Part shown: in pieces, positions 33,638 to 41,657 of the stretch
Numbering within the stretch: the first letter of the stretch is position 1
Layout of the letters: each line of letters starts with the position of its first letter
Source of the DNA: Neoaquamicrobium microcysteis
GTDB lineage: Bacteria > Pseudomonadota > Alphaproteobacteria > Rhizobiales > Rhizobiaceae
Reading direction: 5' to 3'
Assembly: GCF_008180155.1 (NCBI RefSeq)
Contig: NZ_VSZS01000068.1
Coordinates: forward strand, 186,001 to 250,000
Length of the DNA stretch: 64,000 nt
Translations under genes and position numbers: made by a program
The notes under the pieces: generated by a model
Databases searched by the model: none
Told to the model about the DNA's origin: nothing
The model's input: only the letters and a program-made list of their open reading frames with translations

Positions 33638-34978
33638 ATGCGAGGAAAGATGTCGAGCAGCGGAAACGAGCATCCAGCGCTGGCCAAGTCGCTCGGCGTT
33701 GTACGGCTGTCGCTCTATGGAGTCGGCACGATCATCGGTGCCGGGATCTATTCCGTCATCGCGCCGGCGGCCGGGGCAGCGGGCGATGCCATCTGGCTGA
33801 GCTTCGTGCTTGCCGCCGTGATATCGGCATTTTCCGGCCTGTCCTATGCTGAAATCGCCTCGGCGCTTCCAGGTGCTGGTGCGGAACATAACTTCCTGCG
33901 TAAGACGTTTCCTTCGTTTCCGGCTCTGGCGTTCATGATCGGGCTGTTCATCGCCGTTCATGGCGCGGCTACCCTGGCAACGGTGGCGCTCACCTTCGGC
34001 AACTACGCGCAGACACTCCTTCCGTTTGCGCCCGTCATCGTTGCCATTGCGCTCATGGGCGTCGCCACGATGATCAATATTGCCGGGATCGGCAAGGCGG
34101 CTTTCGTCAGCGCGGCCCTGACCGTTCTCCAGGTTTCATGTCTCGTGGGCTTTGCACTGTTCGCCATACCATCTGGCAGCAGGAGCTTGCAGGACGTCTC
34201 GGTCTGGCCCGACAATCCCGCCGGCATCCTTCAGGGTGCGGCTATCCTGTTCTTTATCTACTCCGGCTACGAGCACATGGCTTCCCTCTCGGAAGAGGCC
34301 AAGCGTCCCGACCGCGATTTGTGGCGCGCTTTCATGATCGCGCTGGGCATCACCACCGTCGTCTACATGGCCGTGATCTTCGGAGTTCTGAGCCTGATGA
34401 GCGCCGACAGTCTTGCAGGTTCCCAATCTCCGCTCGCCGATGCGGCCGCGCAACTGGGCGGCTCTTTCGGCATGATCATCATCGCTGCCGCCCTCATCGC
34501 TACCGCGAACGCCGTCGTGAGTTCCTCGCTGTCGGGGAGCAGGCTCCTCTTCGGCATGGCCCGCGACGGCGATCTTCCCAGTCCCCTATCCAGAACCCTG
34601 GGCTTCAGTCGCAGCCCGTGGATCGCCGCACTGATCTATCTCGTGATCGCATGCGCCTTCGTAGCCGTCGGGGAAATCGCGTTTGTCGCAAGCCTGTCCT
34701 CGCTGGGAGTGACCCTTGTCTTCGCCGCGATCAATACGGCCGTGATCGTCCTGAGGTTTACACAGCCCGACCTCGAGCGGCCTTTCCGGCTGCCATCGAT
34801 CGCGAACGTGCCGCCGACGGCGGTCCTGGGAGTGGTGACCTCACTCCTGCTGGCCACTCAATATGATTGGGCCGTCTATCTGACGTTCGCCGGCGTGTTC
34901 GTACTTGGCGCGGTGCCGTACGTGTTTATCCGACGGCGGGGAAGCGCGACAACGCGGGCGAGCGGTGGTGAACCCTAG
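33638..34978 (+). CDS. APC-family permease
   Basis: The protein has about twelve membrane helices and the APC N-terminal signature SLYGVGTIIGAGIYSVIAPAAG (TM1), GLSYAEIASALPGAGAEHNF (TM3 region), and YSGYEHMASLSEEAKRPDRD. Members import amino acids or polyamines; the substrate cannot be assigned. The frame opens at 33533, but a MerR-type promoter overlaps that part, so the start must be ATG 33638 (GAGG five bases upstream) or ATG 33650 (GAGGA closer). It forms a single-gene unit. Confidence 0.9.
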   Translation: MRGKMSSSGNEHPALAKSLGVVRLSLYGVGTIIGAGIYSVIAPAAGAAGDAIWLSFVLAAVISAFSGLSYAEIASALPGAGAEHNFLRKTFPSFPALAFMIGLFIAVHGAATLATVALTFGNYAQTLLPFAPVIVAIALMGVATMINIAGIGKAAFVSAALTVLQVSCLVGFALFAIPSGSRSLQDVSVWPDNPAGILQGAAILFFIYSGYEHMASLSEEAKRPDRDLWRAFMIALGITTVVYMAVIFGVLSLMSADSLAGSQSPLADAAAQLGGSFGMIIIAAALIATANAVVSSSLSGSRLLFGMARDGDLPSPLSRTLGFSRSPWIAALIYLVIACAFVAVGEIAFVASLSSLGVTLVFAAINTAVIVLRFTQPDLERPFRLPSIANVPPTAVLGVVTSLLLATQYDWAVYLTFAGVFVLGAVPYVFIRRRGSATTRASGGEP

Positions 34979-35021
34979 AGCCGAGGCCGGTTGCCGGGAC
35001 CTCAGCGACGTGGTCGGGCTC

Positions 35022-35052
35022 TTGCACCTCATCCTGCTAGAGGTTGCATAAA
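35022..35052 (+). promoter_or_regulatory. MerR-type promoter/operator of ccmF
   Basis: -35 TTGCAC, 19-bp spacer CTCATCCTGCTAGAGGTTG, -10 CATAAA. The leader to ccmF is about 175 bases and has no other gene. Confidence 0.72.
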
Positions 35053-35230
35053 GGGCTTGGTCGGGTCGGCGACATCGGTTTGCTCCGCCATTCCTGGCTG
35101 TTGATCGGAGAAGGGAGTTGGCGTTGGCGAACCCGGTGCTCATGCGTACGGACCGCCCCGTCGCGGCGAAACGGTTTGCGCGCGCGATCTCCAACTGTAT
35201 TGCCCCTCGGAGGCTGCTCGGGACATCGCC

Positions 35231-37222
35231 ATGATTGTTGAGTTGGGACATTTCGCGCTCGTGCTGGCATGTGTTCTGGCCACGGTGCAATTCTTCATAC
35301 CGTGGATCGGCACGCAACTGGGCGACGATCGCCTCATGGCCGTTGCCAGGCCGGCTTCGGTTGCGGTTTTCGGTTTCGTCGCGCTGTCGTTCGCCGCGCT
35401 CACGGCAGCCTATGTCACCTCGGACTTCTCCGTTCAGAATGTCTGGGAGAATTCGCATTCGCTGAAGCCGATGCTTTTCAAGGTCACCGGGGTTTGGGGA
35501 AACCACGAGGGCTCGATGCTGCTCTGGGTCCTGATCCTGGCATTCTTCGGCGCACTTGTGGCGTGGTTCAGCGACAATCTACCGGCCAGCCTGCGCACGA
35601 ATGTACTGGCTGTGCAGGGTCTGGTCGGAGCCGCCTTCCTTCTGTTCATTCTCGCCACATCGAACCCGTTCGCTCGAATCAACCCCGCACCGATCGAGGG
35701 CCGCGACCTCAACCCGATCCTGCAGGACATCGGGCTCGCGATCCATCCACCACTGCTCTATCTCGGCTATGTCGGCTTCTCGGTCTGCTTCTCCTTTGCG
35801 GTCGCGGCGCTGATCGAGGGCCGTATCGATGCCGCCTGGGCGCGCTGGGTGCGGCCGTGGACCCTTGCGGCCTGGTTGTTCCTGACGGGCGGTATCGCGA
35901 TGGGCTCCTACTGGGCCTACTACGAGCTTGGCTGGGGCGGCTGGTGGTTCTGGGACCCGGTCGAAAACGCCTCGTTCCTGCCGTGGCTGTCCGGCACTGC
36001 GCTTCTTCACTCGGCGATCGTGATGGAGCGGCGCTCGGCGCTGAAGATCTGGACGCTGCTGCTCGCCATCCTCACCTTCTCGCTGTCTCTGCTCGGCACC
36101 TTCCTCGTGCGCTCCGGCGTGCTGACCTCCGTCCATGCTTTCGCCACAGATCCGGCGCGCGGCGTCTTCATCCTGATGATCCTGATCGCCTTGATTGGCG
36201 GCTCGCTGGCGCTGTTCGCCGCGCGCGCTTCGACACTGACGCAGGGCGGGCTGTTCCACCCCGTTTCGCGCGAGGGCGCACTGGTGCTCAACAACCTGTT
36301 CCTGACCACGGCGGCGGCCACGGTGCTGATCGGCACGCTCTATCCGCTACTGATCGAGGCGGTCACCGGCGACAAGATCTCGGTCGGCGCGCCGTTCTTC
36401 AACCTCACCTTCATCCCCCTCATGATCCCACTGCTTCTGGCCGTGCCGTTCGGGCCGCTGCTGGCCTGGAAGCGCGGCGACCTCTACGCCGTGGCCCAGC
36501 GCCTCTACTTCGCCCTCGGCGCGGCGCTGCTGACGGCGCTCGTGGTCTTCTTCTTCGTGGAAGGCAAAGGGGCGCTCGCCGCATTCGGCGTCGGCCTTGC
36601 CGTCTGGCTGATGCTGGGCGCGCTGACCGATCTGACGCTGAAGGCAGGCATCGGCAGCGTGGGTGCGGCAGTGGCGTGGAAGCGATTCAAGGGCCTACCG
36701 CGCTCGGTTTACGGCACTGCTGCGGCACATTTCGGGTTGGGCGTGACGGTGCTGGGCATCGCCGCCGTCACCTCGCTTGAGATTGAGCGAATCGTCGTGA
36801 TGCAACCCGGCGACACGATGCCGATCGCCGGATATACGTTGCGTTTCGATGGTATCGCGCCGCATCGCGGCCCGAACTTCACCGAGGAGCAGGGCCGCTT
36901 CGTCTATCTCGACAGCGATGGCCGGCAACGCGGCGAGATAGTCTCGTCCAAGCGTCTCTACACCGCGCGCCAGATGCCGACCACGGAAGCAGGCATCGCC
37001 ACCCGCGGATTCAGCCAGCTCTACGTCTCGCTCGGCGACCCCACCCCCGATGGCGGCGTCGTGGTGCGCGTATGGTGGAAGCCGCTGGTGCTGCTGCTCT
37101 GGCTCGGCGGCGTGGCGATGATGGCTGGTGGCGCGATATCGCTGTTCGATCGTCGGTTTCGGGTCGGCGCGCCGAGTCGAAATCGGATCGCACTCGCCCG
37201 ATCGGATGTCCCAGCGGAGTGA
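35231..37222 (+). CDS. ccmF: Cytochrome c-type biogenesis protein CcmF (haem lyase)
   Basis: The 663-residue membrane protein ligates haem to apocytochrome c. It has many helices, the WGNHEGSMLLWVLIL block, and the tryptophan-rich WWD loop (GWGGWWFWDPVENASFLPW) with flanking His residues. Full length is normal. It lacks the usual ccmE, ccmH and cycH neighbours; instead the thioredoxin-like tlpA gene converges on it. A MerR-type promoter precedes it, so metal-dependent control of cytochrome c maturation is likely. ATG 35231 matches the typical N-terminus MIVELGHFALVLA. Confidence 0.96.
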   Translation: MIVELGHFALVLACVLATVQFFIPWIGTQLGDDRLMAVARPASVAVFGFVALSFAALTAAYVTSDFSVQNVWENSHSLKPMLFKVTGVWGNHEGSMLLWVLILAFFGALVAWFSDNLPASLRTNVLAVQGLVGAAFLLFILATSNPFARINPAPIEGRDLNPILQDIGLAIHPPLLYLGYVGFSVCFSFAVAALIEGRIDAAWARWVRPWTLAAWLFLTGGIAMGSYWAYYELGWGGWWFWDPVENASFLPWLSGTALLHSAIVMERRSALKIWTLLLAILTFSLSLLGTFLVRSGVLTSVHAFATDPARGVFILMILIALIGGSLALFAARASTLTQGGLFHPVSREGALVLNNLFLTTAAATVLIGTLYPLLIEAVTGDKISVGAPFFNLTFIPLMIPLLLAVPFGPLLAWKRGDLYAVAQRLYFALGAALLTALVVFFFVEGKGALAAFGVGLAVWLMLGALTDLTLKAGIGSVGAAVAWKRFKGLPRSVYGTAAAHFGLGVTVLGIAAVTSLEIERIVVMQPGDTMPIAGYTLRFDGIAPHRGPNFTEEQGRFVYLDSDGRQRGEIVSSKRLYTARQMPTTEAGIATRGFSQLYVSLGDPTPDGGVVVRVWWKPLVLLLWLGGVAMMAGGAISLFDRRFRVGAPSRNRIALARSDVPAE

Positions 37223-37293
37223 CGGCGCCTGTGTCGCAGCAACTCTAGCTCGATATTCGCGCAACCGGCCAGGTTGGACAGCCTGACAGCAGT

Positions 37294-37959
37294 TCACATC
37301 GCAGCTTCGATAAGCCGCTTGGCATCGTCGCTGGCCCATTCGGCAGGGCCATTCATGTGGGCGAGAAGGCATCCCTCCTCGTCTACCAACAACGTAACCG
37401 GCAGGCCGATGGCGAGCCCTCGGCGCTTCAAGTTGTTGAAGAGCGCGAGCGTGGAGTCTCGATAATAGGTGAGCTCGTCGATGCCGATCTCTTGCAGAAA
37501 GGCCTTCGGCCTCTCATCGCCGCCGGTATCGAGGTTGACGGCCACCACTTCGAAGTCCGGGCCGCCGATCGTGGCCTGCAGTTCGTTTAAGGCGGGCATT
37601 TCTTCCCGGCAGGGCGCGCACCACGTCGCCCAGAGATTGATGAGCAGTGTCTTGCCGGCCAGCTCCGCGACAGTCATGGCAGCGCCATCAGGCCCGTTGA
37701 ACGCGAGGCTGCTCATCGAAAGCGGAGGATCGGCCGGAAGCATCGCCGCCACCTCTCCTTGGGCAGCCTTGTCGACAGCCGCGATCTTGTCGTCACGCGC
37801 AGGGCAGCTTTGGGTCCGATCGGAGGCGGTGGCTGATTGCCGCCCGCTACCAAAAGGGCCACCGAACACGTAGACGCCGACTGCGCCGGCACTCATCCCG
37901 GCAAGAATTGCAGATGCCATCAACACTCCGGTCGGCAGGCGGAATTTTCCCTGTGCCAT
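37294..37959 (-). CDS. tlpA: Membrane-anchored thioredoxin-like protein TlpA
   Basis: The 221-residue protein has one N-terminal helix (residues 10-34) and a periplasmic thioredoxin domain with W-C114-A-P-C117 (INLWATWCAPCREEMPALNEL), cis-Pro LPVTLLVD and extra Cys52 and one near the C-terminus (DEEGCLL). Length and layout match Bradyrhizobium TlpA, which reduces Sco and CoxB during cytochrome aa3 assembly. A Sco gene lies at 20583 and CcdA, a possible electron source, at 2177. ATG 37959 is the only plausible start. It is convergent with ccmF. Confidence 0.92.
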   Translation of the reverse strand: MAQGKFRLPTGVLMASAILAGMSAGAVGVYVFGGPFGSGRQSATASDRTQSCPARDDKIAAVDKAAQGEVAAMLPADPPLSMSSLAFNGPDGAAMTVAELAGKTLLINLWATWCAPCREEMPALNELQATIGGPDFEVVAVNLDTGGDERPKAFLQEIGIDELTYYRDSTLALFNNLKRRGLAIGLPVTLLVDEEGCLLAHMNGPAEWASDDAKRLIEAAM

Positions 37960-38284
37960 CTCTCGATCCGATAAGAAAGAGCGGGTCTCATCTCCATCAT
38001 GAGTGTAAACGATCCTGGCTACCTGGATGTCAATGCGCTTGTTGCCGCCAGCAAGCGGGTCGGACGGGGCTGGCGGCGTCAACCGACGCTGAAAATCTGA
38101 GTGTACGCAAGACCTGGACTCTGGGAGCACCTTCACACACTCTGGCCGCCGGATTCGTGCTCCTGATTCTCCCGGTCGGCCTCCCAGATTCGAACGCAAC
38201 AGATCGGGTATTCTATAGGAGCAGCAGAAGTCGCCTAGTTGGCGAGCGCAAATGGGGTTCGCCCCATCCACATATTCTTCTGCG
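37960..38284. other. Intergenic stretch between tlpA and the pseudoazurin remnant
   Basis: No gene is seen. A minus-strand -35-like TTGACA lies at 38028-38033 with TTTACA 18 bases further on, a possible tlpA promoter. No MerR-type dyad is present, so tlpA seems outside the MerR set. Confidence 0.35.
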
Positions 38285-38743
38285 CTAGGTGGTCGGAACG
38301 GCGGCTAGGAGCTCGTCAAAAAGTTGCTTGGCCCTGGGCGGATGCCTCACCGCTCCGGCCTCCTCTAGGTTGGTTGGGGCGCCCACTGAGATCAGCATCA
38401 CCATCCCCATGCCATAGTGCGGCGTACATTTGACCCCATAGAGGCCTTCCCCTTCGAGGTTGATAGTGACCTACTCGTTGAGCTTGCTCTTGAAGGGCTT
38501 TGCGTCGGCAGGCAACATCCCCGCGATACTCTCGGCATTGTGGGATTTGTCGGTCGGAACGAAGGTGACGGTGTCACCGGGAGCGGCGGCGACGAAGTCG
38601 GGCTCATAGCGTCTCTCGAAGCTCTCCAGACCGACCATTTCAAGGTATCGGGAGACGACATTCATCCCCTTGTGACGCGCGCCGAACAGGATGTTAGGCG
38701 ATGTCAACAGGGCCGCAGAACTGCCGAGTGATGCCGGGAGCAT
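38285..38743 (-). pseudogene. Pseudoazurin gene interrupted by an amber codon
   Basis: AGGAG precedes an ATG at 38743. The frame encodes [27 protein letters not shown] (first Cu ligand His) and KSKLNE, then TAG at 38473-38471, and resumes in frame as VTINLEGEGLYGVKCTPHYGMGM with the Cys, His and Met ligands, to a normal end at 38285. Pseudoazurin is a small blue-copper electron carrier. The stop probably arose from CAG and removes three of four ligands. The region between signal peptide and YEPDFV is also poorly conserved, so decay is not limited to the stop. Confidence 0.82.
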
Positions 38744-38816
38744 TCTCCTGCGTTTCCCGTCTGTCTAAGGGGGCTAATTCCTCGGGGCTCTTTCTAGTTC
38801 AACACAGCTTTGAAAC

Positions 38817-38847
38817 TTGATGCTCAAGGGGCTTGAGGTTTTATCAC
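38817..38847 (+). promoter_or_regulatory. MerR-type promoter/operator upstream of the LysR gene
   Basis: -35 TTGATG, 19-bp spacer CTCAAGGGGCTTGAGGTTT, -10 TATCAC. The dyad CTCAAG..CTTGAG is perfect and also resembles SoxR sites. It points toward the LysR gene that heads the trb cluster. Confidence 0.7.
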
Positions 38848-38921
38848 TGCAAATCGACTTTCGGACCTGAGCACGCTTTTCGAAAGAAAAGCGCAGCGCA
38901 TCAAACGTTGGAGGATAATCG

Positions 38922-39803
38922 GTGGAAGTGCGCCACCTCCGCTATATTGTCGCCACCGCCCGCAACGGTAGCTTCAGTGCCGCCGCGCACGAGCTCAACG
39001 TCAAGCAGCCGATCGTTAGTAAGCGCATCAAGGAACTGGAGAGCGAGTTGGGCGTCGTGCTGTTCGACCGTTCCACAGCCGGGGCGCGACTGACGCCGAC
39101 AGGGGAGGAATTTGTTGTCGCGGCCCGACGCATCCTTGAAGAAGCCGAGCGGCTGGGCGAACATATGCGGGCGAGTGCTGCTGGCAAGCTCGGTCGAGTC
39201 GTCGTCGGGTTCTATAAGTCCCTTTCTACGGGAGGCTTCCGTACAGCTCTGCGTGGCTTCCGCCGATGTTATCCCAAGATCGAGGTCGAGTTGGTCGAGT
39301 CGCCGTTTGTCGAGTTATCGGCCGGCGTGCTTTCAGGCACACTCGATACCGCGATCATCCTCGGCGATGCCGGCAAGTGCGACACTCTGGAAACTGTGGC
39401 GCTCTGGTCGGATCAACTTGTGGTTGCCCTGCCGGAAAACCATCCGCTCGCGGAGAAGCCGGTCATCTATTGGCCGGAGCTGAAGCGCGAGCGCTTCATC
39501 ATCACCCACCACGATCCCGGCCCAGACATCCGTGCCGTGCTGCTTCGCCACCTCGCCGCACCGTCCGACCACCCCGAGATCATCACTCGCCGCCTCAGCC
39601 GCGAAAGCCTGCTGAGCGAGGTCGCGGACGGCCAGGGCATCGCGCTGCAATGCGAATCCGCTGTCGGGCTTTCGGGCCTCGGCGTAGTGTTCCGCCCGCT
39701 GCACGACGGCAACGGGGCAACACGTCTCGGATACATCGCCTGCTGGAAGCCGGACAACATCAATCCCGTGCTGAAGACCTTCCTCGACGCCTTGAAGCCC
39801 TGA
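38922..39803 (+). CDS. LysR-type transcriptional regulator upstream of the trb operon
   Basis: The 293-residue protein has the LysR winged helix at the N-terminus (RHLRYIVATARNGSFSAAAHELNVKQPIVSKRIKELE) and a substrate-binding domain from about residue 90. The GTG start has GGAGG seven bases upstream. LysR genes at this position are common in trb-bearing integrative elements and are presumed to control conjugation. A MerR-type promoter lies 75 bases upstream, which could link its expression to the metal regulon. The trb operon begins 175 bases after its stop. Confidence 0.92.
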   Translation: MEVRHLRYIVATARNGSFSAAAHELNVKQPIVSKRIKELESELGVVLFDRSTAGARLTPTGEEFVVAARRILEEAERLGEHMRASAAGKLGRVVVGFYKSLSTGGFRTALRGFRRCYPKIEVELVESPFVELSAGVLSGTLDTAIILGDAGKCDTLETVALWSDQLVVALPENHPLAEKPVIYWPELKRERFIITHHDPGPDIRAVLLRHLAAPSDHPEIITRRLSRESLLSEVADGQGIALQCESAVGLSGLGVVFRPLHDGNGATRLGYIACWKPDNINPVLKTFLDALKP

Positions 39804-39978
39804 GCGTGATTCGGCCGGGCGGGCTTTTCCACGTGATCGACGCCAGATCGGCCGCCGCATGCTTCAAGTATTTTTTCGCTCGCCTACGACCGGCTACGAA
39901 ATCGCAAATAATCTGGTTGCCCACCCATAGTTTGTGCCTTTCTTGATTGTCCCCGTCGCCATCCGACCGTGAGTGCGG

Positions 39979-41010
39979 ATGGCCGGAAACGGGGGCGGAA
40001 TGCCGGCGCATCGTCATCAGAATGAAGGCCAGAGCGCGGGATTGTCGCGAGGCGCGCGGATGCTGCGCACCGCGCTCGGCCCGGCCATCGCCCGCTATCT
40101 CGAAGACCCATCTATCGTCGAGGTGATGCTGAACCCGGACGGCCGCATCTGGGTCGATCGGCTGCGCGAGGGCCTCGTCGCCACCGGCGACATGCTGCTG
40201 CCGGCCGATGGCGAACGGATCGTGCGCCTGGTCGCGCACCATGTCGGCGCCGAGGTCCATCCCGGCAACCCACGCGTCTCGGCCGAATTACCCGAGACCG
40301 GCGAGCGCTTTGAGGGTCTTTTGCCTCCAGTCGCCACCGCGCCGGCCTTCGCCATCCGCAAGCCGGCCGTCGCCGTGTTCACCCTTTCTGACTACGTGGC
40401 CGCCGGCATCATGACCGCCACCCAGGCCGAGGTGCTGCGGCTCGCGGTCGAGAGGCGCAAGAACGTGCTGGTCGCCGGCGGCACCTCGACCGGGAAGACC
40501 ACGCTCACGAACGCGCTGCTCGCCGAAGTCGCCAAGACCGACGACCGCGTAGTGCTGATCGAGGACACGCGCGAGCTGCAATGCGCCGCGCCCAACCTCG
40601 TGGCGCTGCGCACCAGGGAAGGCATCGCCTCGCTCTCCGATCTCGTGAAGTCGTCGCTGCGGCTGCGGCCAGACCGCATCCCGATCGGAGAGGTTCGTGG
40701 CAGCGAGGCCCTCGACCTGCTCAAAGCGTGGGGCACCGGCCATCCGGGCGGCATCGGCACCATCCACGCAAATACCGCGATCGGGGCGCTGCGCCGACTG
40801 GAGCAGCTCGTACAGGAGGCTGTGGTCACGGTCCCGCGTGCGCTAATCGCCGACACGATCGACCTGATCGCCGTGCTCTCCGGTCGCGGCTCGGCCCGCC
40901 GCCTCGCGGAGATCGCCCTTGTCGAAGGGCTCGATCCCGCCACCGGCGACTACCGCACCCTCCACGCAACGCTCGAAACCCCCAGCCCCACACAAGGAGA
41001 CTCCGCATGA
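39979..41010 (+). CDS. trbB: Conjugal transfer ATPase TrbB (VirB11 family)
   Basis: TrbB is the hexameric cytoplasmic ATPase that powers assembly of the mating-pair-formation type IV secretion system. The protein has the VirB11 layout: an N-terminal domain, Walker [10 protein letters not shown], the Asp box [12 protein letters not shown], and [14 protein letters not shown] (His box). A GTG six bases upstream is an alternative start. Its TGA overlaps the trbC ATG, the first of a chain of overlaps through trbI. Confidence 0.96.
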   Translation: MAGNGGGMPAHRHQNEGQSAGLSRGARMLRTALGPAIARYLEDPSIVEVMLNPDGRIWVDRLREGLVATGDMLLPADGERIVRLVAHHVGAEVHPGNPRVSAELPETGERFEGLLPPVATAPAFAIRKPAVAVFTLSDYVAAGIMTATQAEVLRLAVERRKNVLVAGGTSTGKTTLTNALLAEVAKTDDRVVLIEDTRELQCAAPNLVALRTREGIASLSDLVKSSLRLRPDRIPIGEVRGSEALDLLKAWGTGHPGGIGTIHANTAIGALRRLEQLVQEAVVTVPRALIADTIDLIAVLSGRGSARRLAEIALVEGLDPATGDYRTLHATLETPSPTQGDSA

Positions 41011-41372
41011 CGACGAAGCCCGATCCGATCCGCAGCCTGCGCAGCCGGCTGCTTTCCGGCACGTTCCTGGACAGCCTCGGCACGGCCGGCATCACCGCCG
41101 CCGGGCTGCTCTACACCGCGCCCGCCTGGGCGGCCGGCTCCTCGATGCCGTGGGAGGAGCCGCTTCAGCAGATCCTCGAATCCATCGAGGGGCCGGTCGC
41201 CAAGATTGTCGCCGTCATCATCATCATCGTCACCGGCCTGACGCTCGCCTTCGGCGATACGGGCGGCGGCTTCCGCAAGCTGATCCAGATCGTGTTCGGC
41301 CTGTCGATCGCCTTCGCGGCCAGCTCCTTCTTCCTGTCCTTCTTCTCCTTCGGCGGCGGGGCGCTGGCGTGA
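41007..41372 (+). CDS. trbC: Conjugal transfer pilin TrbC (VirB2 family)
   Basis: The 121-residue prepilin has a long signal region (about residues 25-43, cleavage after PAWAA) and two hydrophobic helices (IVAVIIIIVTGLTLAF and FGLSIAFAASSFFLSFF), the VirB2 layout. It forms the conjugative pilus. It overlaps trbB by 4 bases and trbD by 1 base. Confidence 0.94.
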   Translation: MTTKPDPIRSLRSRLLSGTFLDSLGTAGITAAGLLYTAPAWAAGSSMPWEEPLQQILESIEGPVAKIVAVIIIIVTGLTLAFGDTGGGFRKLIQIVFGLSIAFAASSFFLSFFSFGGGALA

Positions 41373-41650
41373 TGCCGGGATCGCTGATGGACGAGGACGT
41401 TCGCGGCTTCTTCGCGCCGGTCCACCGGGCGCTGACCGAGCCGATATTGCTCGGCGGCGCGCCGCGCGCCGTCGCAATTCTCAACGGCACGCTGGCCGGC
41501 GCGGTCGGTCTCGGCCTGCGGCTCTGGATCGCCGGCCTCGCCATCTGGGCGATCGGCCACTTCGCAGCCGTCTGGGCGGCGAAGCGCGATGCGCTGTTCG
41601 TCGACGTGGTGCGCCGGCACCTGCGCTACCCGACCCATCTCGGCGTGTGA
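41372..41650 (+). CDS. trbD: Conjugal transfer protein TrbD (VirB3 family)
   Basis: The 92-residue inner-membrane protein has the VirB3-like start FFAPVHRALTEPILLGGAPR and one hydrophobic hairpin (AILNGTLAGAVGLGLRLWIAGLAIW). It links the pilus machinery to the TrbE ATPase. The ATG shares its A with the trbC stop. Confidence 0.94.
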   Translation: MPGSLMDEDVRGFFAPVHRALTEPILLGGAPRAVAILNGTLAGAVGLGLRLWIAGLAIWAIGHFAAVWAAKRDALFVDVVRRHLRYPTHLGV

Positions 41651-41657
41651 GGCGGCC

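Noticed and set aside
37228-37262. Possible twelfth MerR-type site (GCTAGAG half with TTGCGC 19 bases away)
   Set aside because: Only one half of the dyad matches, and the site would read antisense into ccmF, with no gene to drive.
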